Source: Bacillota bacterium
Lineage (GTDB): Bacteria > Bacillota > Clostridia > Lachnospirales > Lachnospiraceae
Length of the DNA stretch: 64,000 nucleotides
Direction: 5' to 3'
NCBI GenBank assembly: GCA_023386815.1
Contig: JAEWIZ010000019.1
Span: 1-64,000 of the forward strand
Part shown: piece after piece, positions 8,195-17,737 of the stretch
How the letters are laid out: every line of letters starts with the position of its first letter
Position numbering within the stretch: the first letter of the stretch is position 1
Position numbers and translations under genes: made by a program
The notes under the pieces: model-generated
Database searches by the model: none
What the model was told of the DNA's origin: nothing
The model's input: the letters and a program-made list of their open reading frames with translations, nothing else

Positions 8195-8532
8195 GTATAT
8201 ATAATAATATATTTATTTGTAAAACTCACAAACGATATTGTTTCGTATTATCTAATATACAATAATATATTAAAGGGAGGAAGATGATTCCTCCTTTTTT
8301 CGTGTTCATAAATATGATTTATTTTACGATTTGTATAACTTTATTGATAATAGTTTCATATCATTTACAAATTAGTAATTGCAAATTATACCATATGAGT
8401 TATAATGAAACTATAAAACTAAAAATAGTTTTCTGGTTTTCGTCAGTAATTAATAATACCATCAAAATCAAATAGTAATAGGATTGAAACAAATGGGATT
8501 AAAACAAGATGAACTAAAAAGATAGGAAGGAA
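8195..8532. other. Intergenic region between HAD gene and TetR gene
   Basis: Holds the terminator at 8276-8300 and otherwise very AT-rich sequence. A 63-codon frame starts inside the terminator loop and is not considered real. Confidence 0.5.
8276..8300 (+). terminator. Terminator downstream of the HAD gene
   Basis: GGAGGAA (8276-8282), a five-base loop, TTCCTCC (8288-8294), then six T. Confidence 0.85.
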
Positions 8533-9102
8533 ATGAAAATGGAACTAAAGGAACGCTTGATAGAGGCTGTAATTGAAGAATTTAATGAGAAAGGCTTAAA
8601 ATTTACGATGGATGATATTGCAAAAAGGCTTGGAATCAGTAAAAGGACTCTTTATACCGTCGTAGAGGATAAAGAAGCCTTGTTTATAGAAGCAGTGGAT
8701 CAAGTTTTTGGAGCAATAAAGGAAGGAGAACGCGAGATATTAGAGGATGATTCACTGGATATTATCGATAAATTAAGGAAAATACTTATTGTATTTCCCC
8801 AAAAATACAAAACCATTGATTATAGGCAGCTTTATGATTTGAAGACAAGATTTCCTAGAACTTATGCTAAGATAGAAAATCGTCTAGAGAGTGAGTGGGA
8901 GCCAACCTTTCAGGTGATGGAGCAGGCCATGGCTGCAGGAAGGATCAGGAATATAAAACTACCCATATTTAAAGCAATGTTCAGCGGTACTATTGAATAT
9001 TACATCAGCAGAAAAGAGCTAATTGACAGTAATATTTCCTATGAAGAGGCGACGAAGCAGATGTTGGATATATTATTTGAGGGAATAAGCATGGAAAAAT
9101 AA
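8533..9102 (+). CDS. TetR/AcrR-family transcriptional regulator
   Basis: A 189-residue one-component regulator. The N-terminal helix-turn-helix is complete: TMDDIAKRLGISKRTLYTVV followed by EDKEALF (about residues 27-53), the classic TetR pattern. The C-terminal ligand-binding half is all-helical and not assignable to an effector. AGGAAGG precedes the ATG. The GH2 gene starts 66 bp downstream in the same direction, and the GH36 gene follows, so it may be a local regulator of these glycoside hydrolases, although TetR proteins controlling sugar genes are less common than LacI or AraC types. Confidence 0.9.
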   Translation: MKMELKERLIEAVIEEFNEKGLKFTMDDIAKRLGISKRTLYTVVEDKEALFIEAVDQVFGAIKEGEREILEDDSLDIIDKLRKILIVFPQKYKTIDYRQLYDLKTRFPRTYAKIENRLESEWEPTFQVMEQAMAAGRIRNIKLPIFKAMFSGTIEYYISRKELIDSNISYEEATKQMLDILFEGISMEK

Positions 9103-9168
9103 AATTACGATACACAAAAAAACATTATGTTTCACATTAATATTTTAAGAAAGAAGGGAAAATAGCAA

Positions 9169-11640
9169 ATGGGAAAACGTATTTATCTTAATAATGATTG
9201 GATGTATCATACCACCTTTGATCCGGTTATGCTGGAAGTATCCTATGATGAGTCAGATATGCAAAAAATTAGGCTTCCTCATACCAATATAGTTACACCT
9301 TTTCATTATTATGATGACCAGCAATATCAATTTATCAGTTGCTACAGGAGAAGACTGGCTATCGAAAAAGAGTGGAAGGATAAACGAATTTTATTGACCT
9401 TTGAAGGGGTTGCTCATGTGGCTAGGGTATACCTGGATGGTATCCGGATCGGAAAGCATGAAGGCGGATATACGGCCTTTTCATTAGAGTTGGAGCCATA
9501 CCTGAACTTTGACGAAGAGGGAGAGGAGCATGTTCTTATCGTAGAGGTGGATAGCAGAGAGTGCAATAACCTTCCACCCTTTGGAAACTTAATTGATTAC
9601 ATGACCTATGGAGGTATTTACCGGGAAGTTTATCTTGAAATTAAGAATAAGACTGCTTTAGAGGAGGTATTCCTAAGAACCCAGGAGCCATCCAATCATA
9701 CTGTGGGCTCTAAGATGAGCTCTAAGGAAATACCTACAGACAGTAAGATAGAACCAGTGGAAAACGGGTGCAATCAGCTTCTTGGGCTACAGATAAAGCT
9801 ATATGAAGAGCCGATGAGCTCACTGGACTTAAAGGTTACTATTTTGGATTTGAAACAGGAGGTAGTTTTTTCAAAAGGGCTCCTGCTTGATAAGTTGAGC
9901 CTGGAGCAGCAATTTGAAGTCGAGCAAGTACATCGTTGGGATATCGATAACCCGGTTCTGTATCACCTTAAGTTGGAGCTATTAAGTAAGGATGAGGTAT
10001 TGGATGAAAGGCTGATCCGGTTTGGATTTCGAACCTGTGAATTTAAGGAGGATGGCTTTTATCTTAATCATAAGAAGACAAAATTAATTGGTTTAAATCG
10101 TCACCAAAGTTATCCCTATGTAGGTTATGCAATGCCCCAGCGAATGCAGTATAGGGATGCAGAGATTCTGAAACAGGAATTAAAGGTTAATATCGTACGA
10201 ACGGCTCATTATCCACAGTCACAGCATTTTATTGATCGATGTGATGAATTAGGATTATTGGTCTTTACGGAACTACCGGGCTGGCAGCATATTGGTGATG
10301 AGACCTGGAAACAAGTGGCTTGCAACCAGGTTCGAGAAATGGTTCTGCAATATCGAAATCACCCCTCGATCATACTGTGGGGTGTTAGAATCAATGAATC
10401 TCAGGATGATGATGAGTTTTATACAAGGACGAATCAGATTGCTCATGAGCTTGATCCTAGCAGACAAACAGGTGGTGTTCGTTATCTGCAAAAAAGTAAT
10501 CTTTTAGAGGATGTTTATACATATAATGATTTTCTTCATAATGGAAAAACCAAGGGACTTAGTCGAAAATCTGAGGTTACATCAAAATCAAAGGCTCCAT
10601 ATCTGGTGACAGAACATAATGGACATATGTTTCCGACAAAGGCTTTTGATCACGAAGAATACCGGGTGGAGCACGCACTAAGACACGCCAGAGTGTTGGA
10701 GGCTTCCTTTGAACAGGGGGATATTGCCGGTGCTATTGGCTGGTGTATGTTTGATTATAATACTCATAAGGATTTCGGAAGTGGGGATCGAATTTGCTAT
10801 CATGGTGTAATGGATATGTTCCGTAATCCGAAAATCGCAGCAGCGGTCTATGCCAGTCAATCGGAGGAGGATATTATTTGTGAGGTATGTTCCTCTCTGG
10901 ACATTGGAGAGCATCCAAGTGGAAATCTGGGTGATATTCAGGTGTTTACAAATGCTGACAGCTTAAGGCTTTATAAAAATGATAGGTTTGTGAAGGAGTT
11001 TTATCCTAATCGCAAGGAATTTCCGAACCTTCCCCACCCTCCAATTGTCATAGATGATTTTATAGGTAATTTACTGGAGAAGGAGGAGCACTATAGCCAT
11101 GGTACAGCGGAGGCCATAAAGAAGATTTTATTTGCAGTAAGAAAATATGGCCCAAATCATTTACCACTTCCTTACAAAGTATCCATGGGACTGCTGATGT
11201 TGAAAGAAAGACTTACCATGGAAAAAGCAGCAGGATTGTATTATAAGTATATCGGTGGCTGGGGCGGTGCAGTAACTACCTTCCGTTTTGAGGCAATCAA
11301 AGATAATCAGGTAGTAAAGGTAATTAATAAAAGTCCATCAAGCAGTGTAAGGCTCAGTGTGAAAACTAGTACTTCTACTCTGGTAGAAGGAGATAGCTAT
11401 GACGTAGCTGATATCCGCATTATGGCAATAGATGAGAACGGTAACCAGCTTCCCTATTATCAAGAACCAATTAGTTTAAAGACCTGGGGAACAATTGATT
11501 TGATTGGGCCTGAGGTAATCAGCCTTAAGGGCGGAATGGGAGGCACATATGTTAGAACAAAGGGTGAAAAAGGAGAAGGAGGGATTCTTTTAAAGCAATC
11601 AGATCTTGGGGAAACAGAGATTAGATTCCATGTGATTTAG
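9169..11640 (+). CDS. Glycoside hydrolase family 2 (beta-galactosidase-like)
   Basis: An 823-residue retaining glycosidase without a signal peptide, so intracellular. A sugar-binding jelly-roll domain comes first (LTFEGVAHVARVYLDG), then an Ig-like domain, then a TIM barrel starting near GLNRHQSYPYVG. The acid/base is Glu410 in WGVRINES and the nucleophile Glu482 in LVTEHNGH. Extra C-terminal beta domains follow (residues about 580-823). GH2 contains beta-galactosidases, beta-glucuronidases and others; the substrate is not determined by what can be read here, but the GH36 gene downstream suggests galactose-containing oligosaccharides. AAGAAGGGAAAA precedes the ATG. Confidence 0.88.
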   Translation: MGKRIYLNNDWMYHTTFDPVMLEVSYDESDMQKIRLPHTNIVTPFHYYDDQQYQFISCYRRRLAIEKEWKDKRILLTFEGVAHVARVYLDGIRIGKHEGGYTAFSLELEPYLNFDEEGEEHVLIVEVDSRECNNLPPFGNLIDYMTYGGIYREVYLEIKNKTALEEVFLRTQEPSNHTVGSKMSSKEIPTDSKIEPVENGCNQLLGLQIKLYEEPMSSLDLKVTILDLKQEVVFSKGLLLDKLSLEQQFEVEQVHRWDIDNPVLYHLKLELLSKDEVLDERLIRFGFRTCEFKEDGFYLNHKKTKLIGLNRHQSYPYVGYAMPQRMQYRDAEILKQELKVNIVRTAHYPQSQHFIDRCDELGLLVFTELPGWQHIGDETWKQVACNQVREMVLQYRNHPSIILWGVRINESQDDDEFYTRTNQIAHELDPSRQTGGVRYLQKSNLLEDVYTYNDFLHNGKTKGLSRKSEVTSKSKAPYLVTEHNGHMFPTKAFDHEEYRVEHALRHARVLEASFEQGDIAGAIGWCMFDYNTHKDFGSGDRICYHGVMDMFRNPKIAAAVYASQSEEDIICEVCSSLDIGEHPSGNLGDIQVFTNADSLRLYKNDRFVKEFYPNRKEFPNLPHPPIVIDDFIGNLLEKEEHYSHGTAEAIKKILFAVRKYGPNHLPLPYKVSMGLLMLKERLTMEKAAGLYYKYIGGWGGAVTTFRFEAIKDNQVVKVINKSPSSSVRLSVKTSTSTLVEGDSYDVADIRIMAIDENGNQLPYYQEPISLKTWGTIDLIGPEVISLKGGMGGTYVRTKGEKGEGGILLKQSDLGETEIRFHVI

Positions 11641-11675
11641 TCTTGTTAGGTATATCTATAATATAGGAGGAGATT

Positions 11676-11819
11676 ATTATACCAATTCTGGGGCTCCTTC
11701 TTTCCCTTCTGTTTTTTCGCAGAAGATATAAGCTGACAGAGGTATATCTGGAGAATATTATGAGCGAGTTGAATCAAGAGAAAAAAACGACAAATGAAGT
11801 TCAAAGAAAGGTTTTGTAG
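11676..11819 (+). CDS. Possible 47-codon single-helix peptide with a non-ATG start
   Basis: A reading frame between the GH2 and GH36 genes encodes a hydrophobic segment (PILGLLLSLLFF) followed by RRRYK and a charged helical tail ending at TAG 11817-11819. AGGAGG at 11666-11671 lies 4 to 7 bp before ATT (11676) or ATA (11679), but no ATG, GTG or TTG is available there. The topology resembles a small membrane protein. It could equally be a gene remnant. If translated it would need a rare AUU/AUA start. Confidence 0.3.
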   Translation: MIPILGLLLSLLFFRRRYKLTEVYLENIMSELNQEKKTTNEVQRKVL

Positions 11820-11830
11820 GGAAGATAAGT

Positions 11831-14221
11831 ATGATTATACGGGAAAAAGAGCTATTTGTCCTGAATACGAAGGACACTACATATTGCTTTAGGATAATGC
11901 CGTCGGGGCATCTGGAGCATCTTTATTATGGAAAACGAATTGATCTTAAGGGAGGCTATCAGCCTCTGGTGGAAAAGGTGGAGTTTTTGTCCGGGGCAAT
12001 GCTGACCTATTCACAGTCATATCCTAAGGTGGGACTTGAGGATCTATGCCTTGAAATGTCTTCCTATGGGAAAGGTGATATCAGAGAGCCCTTCATCGAA
12101 ATGACGCATGCGGATGGTGCAACTACCTGTGATTTCTTATTTAAAGAGGCAAGAATATTGGAGAAAAAGAAGAAACTTACTACCTTGCCTTCCGCTTATT
12201 TTGATGAATACCCAGAAGCACAGCAGGCTAGTAATACAAGTCAGGAAGAAAAACAGGGGGTTAGCTTAGAGATTGAATTGTATGATAAGAACTATCAGAT
12301 TGCACTGATACTTACTTATTCCACGTTCTACGAAAGCAATGTCATAACTAGAAGTGCTGTTGTGATTAACGAGTCCGGTCAGGAAGTAAAACTGGAACGG
12401 ATAATGAGTAATCAACTGGACTTAGATGAGGATAGTTATATAGTATCATCCTTTCGGGGTGCATGGGCAAGGGAGATGAACCGATTCGAGGTAGAAGCAA
12501 AGCCTGGTATTATCGTAATTGATACAAAAACTGGAATATCCAGTAATCGTTGCAACCCGTTTTTTATGGTGAGTAAACAGGGTACCAACGAGGCACATGG
12601 AGATTGTTATGGCTTTAACTTGATTTATAGCGGTAATCATTATGCCGCTTGTGAGGTGAATAGCTGGGGAAAGCTTAGGGTAATACAGGGAATTCAGCCT
12701 TCTGAGTTTCGCTTTCAGATAAAGCCAGGGGAAAGCTTTGAGACACCCGAGGCGGTAATGACGTATTCTCACCAGGGGTTCACTGGTATGAGCCATAATA
12801 TGCATCACTTTGTTCGAAATCATATTGTACGCGGAGAATGGAAGAAGAAGCTAAGACCTGTTCTAATTAATAGCTGGGAAGCAAATTATTTTAAATTTAA
12901 TGAGGGAAAGCTTCTGAAGCTAGCAAAGGAAGCGAAAACTGCTGGAATAGAACTGTTTGTGCTGGATGACGGATGGTTTGGCAGAAGAAATGATGATACC
13001 TCCTCCTTAGGGGATTGGTACGAGAATAAGGACAAGCTTAGGGGCGGATTAAAGCTTCTAGCGGAGAAAATCAATGCACTTGGAATGGATTTTGGTATCT
13101 GGGTAGAACCGGAGATGGTAAATGAGGATAGTGATTGCTTTCGGCTTCATCCCGATTGGGCTGTTAAGCTGCCAAAGGCAGATCATGCACTTGGTAGAAA
13201 TCAGATGATTTTGGATCTGACCAAGGAGGAGGTCTGCAATTATATCATTAAAGAGATGACCAGAGTATTTTCCAGTGCAAATATAACTTATGTAAAATGG
13301 GATATGAATCGTATATTCTCCGATCGATATTCATCTGCCCTGGGTGCTGAGCAGCAGCAAGAATTTGGTCATCGTTATGTGTTGGGGTTGTATCACGTGT
13401 TGGACAAGTTAACAAAGCAATTTCCACACATTTTATTCGAAAGCTGTGCTTCCGGCGGTAATCGTTTTGACCTTGGAATGCTTTGTTATATGCCACAAGT
13501 ATGGGCAAGTGACAATACAGATGCAATTAGCCGATCAGCGATACAAACAGGTTATAGCTTTGGGTATCCAATGTCGGTCATAGGTGCACATGTTTCAGCC
13601 GCTCCAAATCATCAAACACTTCGCAATACTTCACTTGAAACCCGATTTGAAGTGGCAGCCTTTGGGCTGATGGGTTATGAAATAAATTTGGTGGATTTAA
13701 AATCAGAGGAAAAAGAATCAATTGCGAACCAGGTAAGCTTTTATAAGAAATATAGGAGTACTTTTCAGTTTGGGGACTACTATCGAATTAAAAGCGGAGA
13801 AGCTGGTATCTATCAATGGATTACAGTATCCCCTGATCAAAAGCAAGCCTTAGGATTATATCTGCAAAAAGAAGCAAAGGCCAACAGTAACTATGGAAAA
13901 TTCCGTACAATTGGTTTAGCAGAGGATAAGATCTATCATGTTACAAACCGACAACATATCTTTAATATGAAAGAGTTTGGTGATTTAATCAACATGATTT
14001 CACCGATTCACATTAAGAAAGATTCCATTGTCCATAATATCATCGCTATGCTAAAGAAAATGCCGGGGGAGGTTGAAGATAGTATTGCAAGTGGAAGTGT
14101 ATTTAATCATGCAGGTATCAAACTAAAACAAGGTTTTTCCGGTACCGGATATAATGAGGAAGTACGACTATTTCAGGATTACTCCTCAAGGCTATATGTT
14201 TGGGAAGAGGTAAAAAAATGA
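11831..14221 (+). CDS. Alpha-galactosidase, glycoside hydrolase family 36
   Basis: A 796-residue cytosolic enzyme that releases terminal alpha-galactose from raffinose-type or galactomannan oligosaccharides. The order is an N-terminal beta-supersandwich domain, a TIM barrel from about residue 335 (LINSWEANYF, FVLDDGWFG), and a C-terminal beta domain. The nucleophile is Asp491 in YVKWDMNR and the acid/base Asp561 in WASDNTDA, both standard for GH36; GIWVEPEMVNEDS is also diagnostic. It is slightly longer than the usual 720-750 residues. It follows the GH2 gene by about 190 bp, in the same direction. The ribosome site (GGGAAGA) is modest. Confidence 0.93.
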   Translation: MIIREKELFVLNTKDTTYCFRIMPSGHLEHLYYGKRIDLKGGYQPLVEKVEFLSGAMLTYSQSYPKVGLEDLCLEMSSYGKGDIREPFIEMTHADGATTCDFLFKEARILEKKKKLTTLPSAYFDEYPEAQQASNTSQEEKQGVSLEIELYDKNYQIALILTYSTFYESNVITRSAVVINESGQEVKLERIMSNQLDLDEDSYIVSSFRGAWAREMNRFEVEAKPGIIVIDTKTGISSNRCNPFFMVSKQGTNEAHGDCYGFNLIYSGNHYAACEVNSWGKLRVIQGIQPSEFRFQIKPGESFETPEAVMTYSHQGFTGMSHNMHHFVRNHIVRGEWKKKLRPVLINSWEANYFKFNEGKLLKLAKEAKTAGIELFVLDDGWFGRRNDDTSSLGDWYENKDKLRGGLKLLAEKINALGMDFGIWVEPEMVNEDSDCFRLHPDWAVKLPKADHALGRNQMILDLTKEEVCNYIIKEMTRVFSSANITYVKWDMNRIFSDRYSSALGAEQQQEFGHRYVLGLYHVLDKLTKQFPHILFESCASGGNRFDLGMLCYMPQVWASDNTDAISRSAIQTGYSFGYPMSVIGAHVSAAPNHQTLRNTSLETRFEVAAFGLMGYEINLVDLKSEEKESIANQVSFYKKYRSTFQFGDYYRIKSGEAGIYQWITVSPDQKQALGLYLQKEAKANSNYGKFRTIGLAEDKIYHVTNRQHIFNMKEFGDLINMISPIHIKKDSIVHNIIAMLKKMPGEVEDSIASGSVFNHAGIKLKQGFSGTGYNEEVRLFQDYSSRLYVWEEVKK

Positions 14222-14396
14222 GAAAATTTGACAAATATGCATATTTATAATTGAAATTGTAATTAATTGAGTGTATAATATTATATATGAATGAAATATT
14301 ACCATATATCTAATAATAAGACGGATGAAGTACTAATATCTAAAAAACATAAGTAATTGTAACTGTATTTAGAATAATCGCAAAAGATTAGGAGAA

Positions 14397-14636
14397 ATGG
14401 GGTTGATTATGAAGAGATGGAGATTAGTAGTAAGCTTGGAAGTGGAATGGAGAGTATTTCGTTTTTACAATAGTATTATAACCTTGTTAGTCACTCGAGG
14501 TGTAAAACTAACGTCACCAATCCTTTGTTTCTTAAGTAAACGTATGGACAAGCATATTTTATTGGTTCAAACCAAAAAGACTTTATTTGAGAAACAGTCA
14601 GGAAAAATAGTTGTATTTTATAAGTACGGCCAGTAA
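14397..14636 (+). CDS. Small basic hypothetical protein
   Basis: A 79-residue, Lys/Arg-rich frame with no recognised domain; it contains a moderately hydrophobic stretch (YNSIITLLVTRG) and the phrase TSPILCFLSKRMDKH. AGGAG is only 2 bp before the first ATG and 14 bp before a second ATG at 14409, so the start is uncertain. Support for a real transcript comes from an isolated terminator 57 bp after the stop codon. Codon use looks like its neighbours. Alternatively the region could encode a small RNA. Function unknown. Confidence 0.4.
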   Translation: MGLIMKRWRLVVSLEVEWRVFRFYNSIITLLVTRGVKLTSPILCFLSKRMDKHILLVQTKKTLFEKQSGKIVVFYKYGQ

Positions 14637-14692
14637 TAGTTAGTGATTAGTAGTAAAGTAACAATGGAGTTTGAGGTATTTTATATAAGAAG

Positions 14693-14734
14693 GCTGCTGG
14701 ATAACTTGTAAGTAAGTTGTGCGGCAGCTTTTTT
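14693..14734 (+). terminator. Terminator after the small ORF
   Basis: GCTGCTGGATAACTT (14693-14707) pairs imperfectly with AAGTTGTGCGGCAGC (14714-14728), followed by six T. It is separated from the GH36 gene by 470 bp and so implies a separate short transcript. Confidence 0.7.
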
Positions 14735-15143
14735 GGTAGGATTACAAGTTTTAATCATTGAAGTGATAATAGTTACTTATATTAATGTTATGAAAAAAGA
14801 AAATATTAATAAGATTGCCTGAGTAATTAAAAATAATGTTGAAATAGTATGAAATTTATGATAAATTTTAGCTAGGAGTAATAAAAAGTACGGAATGTCC
14901 TAAGGCAGAGAGTTGAATAGAGATGAATATGTATGCATTGAATTTTAATGGATGCAAAGATTCGAATTTTACGACTTAAGTATTCAACTGGAAGTGACTT
15001 ATACCTTATGTATTTGTCAAAGATAGCTCACAAGTACAAAACAGCATTAAATGAATAAATATACATATTGCTTGGTGCTTTTTTATAAACCTTGAAATGT
15101 TTAAAGTCTTAATAGAATGGTTGGATGGAAGGGAGAAAGTTTT
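14735..15143. other. Intergenic region, no gene seen
   Basis: AT-rich sequence before the B12-binding protein gene. No convincing ORF, hairpin or consensus promoter was found. Confidence 0.4.
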
Positions 15144-15803
15144 ATGGAAGAAATACGAAAAGAATTTGAGGTCTATTTTGAGAACGAGAATAAGGAAGAA
15201 GCAGTCAAATATGTCATAAGCAAGCTTGAGGCAAAGGAAATTGATGTTATTGATTTATACTGCCATATTTTAACCCCCTTATTAAATAGTATGGAGAGTA
15301 AGCAGGAGGATGAAAGGATCAGTATTTGGAAGGAGCATGTGAAAACGGGAATGGTAAGAACCATAGTTGAAAATTGCTACCCCTATATCATCATAAAGCG
15401 TAATGAGCTGAATCTTCCGAAAAAGGGTGTTGCAGCAGTACTATGTCCTCCCGAAGAATATCATGATTTAGGAGCAAGAATGGTGGCTGATTTTTTAACC
15501 GTTGCTGGATATGATACGATATTTGTTGGAAGTAATACCCCATATCAGGATTTTTATAATGCGGTTCATATGATCCAGCCTGTACTAGTGGCGATCAGTG
15601 TCAGTAACTATTATCATATCGTATCTGCAAAACGTATGATTGAAGAATTAAAACAGGCCATTAAGCATCCTTTGAAAATCGTGGTAGGCGGCAATGCTTT
15701 TCATGGTGACAATTCTGAAAAATTTAAGGCGGTTGGAGCTGATTATTATGCCAGAACCTATGAGGATATTTTAAAAATAGCAAATGGTGAGGTGGAACTA
15801 TGA
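15144..15803 (+). CDS. Cobalamin (B12)-binding domain protein
   Basis: A 219-residue soluble protein. Residues about 1-80 form a helical cap like the B12-binding-2 domain; from about 95 a Rossmann-like B12-binding domain follows. The cobalamin lower-ligand motif DxHxxG appears as EYHDLG, keeping the His but with Glu for Asp, and is followed by FVGSNTP and VVGGNAF as expected. Such modules occur in methyltransferase corrinoid proteins and in B12/light-responsive regulators; no DNA-binding domain is present here. An upstream in-frame ATG at 15117 lacks a ribosome site; GGGAG precedes 15144. Its stop overlaps the start of the ABC permease gene, so the two are translationally coupled. Confidence 0.82.
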   Translation: MEEIRKEFEVYFENENKEEAVKYVISKLEAKEIDVIDLYCHILTPLLNSMESKQEDERISIWKEHVKTGMVRTIVENCYPYIIIKRNELNLPKKGVAAVLCPPEEYHDLGARMVADFLTVAGYDTIFVGSNTPYQDFYNAVHMIQPVLVAISVSNYYHIVSAKRMIEELKQAIKHPLKIVVGGNAFHGDNSEKFKAVGADYYARTYEDILKIANGEVEL

Positions 15804-16966
15804 GACTTGGATTAAAAATAGCTATAAGATTTTTGAAATCAAATTTGGGACAAACTGCCTTGATTATCTTAGGAATTGCAATTGGAGTATCGGTTCAAAT
15901 TTTTATTGGTTCACTGATTCAAGGACTACAGAAGGGCTTAGTGGATAAAACGATTGGAAGCTCATCTCAGATTACAATATCTTCAAAGAGTGATGACAAT
16001 AAAATAGTTGAATATGGGTCTGTGGTAGACCGGATACATACGGCTGATAGCAGAATTAGTCAAATCTCAGTGGCATTCGATAGTCCTGCCTTTTTAGAAT
16101 ATGGCGACAACTCCCAGTCTCTGTTGGTAAGAGGCTTCCAGATGGATCAGGCAGATGGAATTTATCATCTGTACGACAGTATCGAAGAGGGAACAATTCC
16201 CAAGCAACAAAACGAAATACTACTTGGTATTGATTTAAAGGAAGAATACGGTTTTGGCTTAGGCGATGAGGTGAAGGTTACAACCGTTGAACAAAAAACC
16301 ATACTTTGTAAAGTGGTTGGTTTTTTTGATCTTAAGGTGTCAAGTATTAATAACAGCTGGGGAATCATGAGCCTTCAAGACGCACAGAGTATCTTCGATG
16401 CAGGTGACAGTGTTACTTCAATTGAGATGCAGGTAGATCAGGATGCGGTATTTGCTGCGGATGAGATATCCTTCAAGGTGAAAGAGGCTTTGAGTGATGA
16501 CAATTTAAAAATAACTAATTGGAAAGAGCAAAATGAATCGTTATTAAGTGGTCTTCAGGGACAGAGTATCTCTAGTTATATGATTCAGGTATTTGTTATG
16601 ATATCAGTTCTTTTAGGTATTGCAAGTATCTTGGCCATCACTGTAATCCAAAAATCAAGACAGATCGGTATTTTAAAAGCTATGGGTATAAGAAACTTTG
16701 CAGCCAGTATGATATTTTTATTGGAAGGTGCAATCCTAGGGTTTTTTGGTGCAGTTCTTGGAATATTGTTTGGCTTAGGGTTATCCTTAGCATTTACAAC
16801 GTTTGCAATCAATGCAGATGGTACTCCGGTAGTAAACTTATATATAAGCTATTCGTTCATCGGGCTATCCGGAGTCATTGCCATGTTAGCCTCCATATTA
16901 GCAGCGGTGATACCTGCAGTCCGTTCCTCAAGGCTGAATCCAATCGAAATCATTCGTAATAATTAG
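15800..16966 (+). CDS. FtsX/MacB-type ABC transporter permease
   Basis: A 388-residue membrane protein with one N-terminal helix (about 18-42), an extracellular domain of about 210 residues, and three C-terminal helices (about 262-285, 308-335, 350-376), the topology of the FtsX/MacB/LolC family. VIPAVRSSRLNPIEIIR is the typical C-terminus. The gene overlaps the B12-binding protein gene by four bases (ATGA), and its stop codon lies within the ribosome site of the ATPase gene, so all three are tightly coupled. Family members move lipoproteins, peptides or antibiotics, or transmit force to cell-wall enzymes rather than transporting small nutrients. Confidence 0.88.
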   Translation: MRLGLKIAIRFLKSNLGQTALIILGIAIGVSVQIFIGSLIQGLQKGLVDKTIGSSSQITISSKSDDNKIVEYGSVVDRIHTADSRISQISVAFDSPAFLEYGDNSQSLLVRGFQMDQADGIYHLYDSIEEGTIPKQQNEILLGIDLKEEYGFGLGDEVKVTTVEQKTILCKVVGFFDLKVSSINNSWGIMSLQDAQSIFDAGDSVTSIEMQVDQDAVFAADEISFKVKEALSDDNLKITNWKEQNESLLSGLQGQSISSYMIQVFVMISVLLGIASILAITVIQKSRQIGILKAMGIRNFAASMIFLLEGAILGFFGAVLGILFGLGLSLAFTTFAINADGTPVVNLYISYSFIGLSGVIAMLASILAAVIPAVRSSRLNPIEIIRNN

Positions 16967-16975
16967 GAGGGAGAT

Positions 16976-17668
16976 ATGACTATGGGTACAATATTGGAAT
17001 TAAAAAACGTGAATAAAATATATGGGACAGAAATAAAAAATCAGGTTCTCTATGATATTAATTTATCAGTGGAAGAGGGCTCCTTTCTATCCATCATTGG
17101 ACAATCAGGTAGTGGTAAAAGTACGCTGTTAAACATTATCGGTACGCTGGATAAAGCAACTTCAGGGGATGTTTTAATTAATGGGGCTAATATAAAAACG
17201 ATGTCTTCGAATCAATTAGCAGATTATCGTAATAGAACGATTGGGTTTGTATTTCAGTTTCATTACTTACTCCCGGAATTTACCGCTCTTGAAAATGTGT
17301 TAATGCCTTATCAGATTCAACATGGCAAGGTTACAAAGGATATTATTAAGAAAGCAGAGGACACCCTACGATTGGTAGGTTTGGATAAGGTTAAGAATAA
17401 TATGGCTACTAAGATGTCTGGTGGACAGCAACAGAGAACTGCGATTGCAAGGGCTTTGATTAATAATCCAAAGATTATTCTAGCAGATGAACCTACAGGT
17501 AATCTGGATTCAGACTCCACAGAAAATATTTATGAGTTACTTCGTAATATCAATCAAGAGTTGAAAACTACCTTTGTAATAATAACACATGATCGTAGGA
17601 TCGCGGAAAAAGCAGATCGAATTGTTGAAATCAAAGACGGAAGAATAAACATAGATATATTAAAATAA
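16976..17668 (+). CDS. MacB/LolD-type ABC transporter ATP-binding protein
   Basis: A 230-residue ATPase of the MacB/LolD/FtsE group. Walker A is GQSGSGKST, the Q-loop is VFQFHYLLPEFTALENVLMP, the signature is MSGGQQQR, Walker B is IILADEPTGNLD with an intact catalytic Glu, and the H-loop is VIITHDRR. All residues needed for ATP hydrolysis are present. AGGAGGG stands 5 bp before the first ATG; another ATG lies two codons on. It ends the B12-binding/permease/ATPase operon, which lacks the periplasmic adaptor found with true MacB pumps. Confidence 0.93.
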   Translation: MTMGTILELKNVNKIYGTEIKNQVLYDINLSVEEGSFLSIIGQSGSGKSTLLNIIGTLDKATSGDVLINGANIKTMSSNQLADYRNRTIGFVFQFHYLLPEFTALENVLMPYQIQHGKVTKDIIKKAEDTLRLVGLDKVKNNMATKMSGGQQQRTAIARALINNPKIILADEPTGNLDSDSTENIYELLRNINQELKTTFVIITHDRRIAEKADRIVEIKDGRINIDILK

Positions 17669-17734
17669 CTTCATAAATATAAATAACTTCATAAATTAAC
17701 ATAACTTCGTAATTAACATAAGTCATAAACTAAC
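17665..17734. repeat. Four imperfect 17-18 bp tandem repeats
   Basis: Units near ATAACTTCATAAATTAAC begin at 17665, 17683, 17701 and 17718, starting at the stop codon of the ATPase gene and ending at its terminator. Similar in scale to the array at 5367. Confidence 0.55.
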
Positions 17735-17737
17735 ATA

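Noticed and set aside
8284..8475. 63-codon frame after the HAD gene
   Set aside because: It begins inside the loop of an intrinsic terminator, is extremely AT-rich, and has no independent ribosome site beyond the terminator stem.
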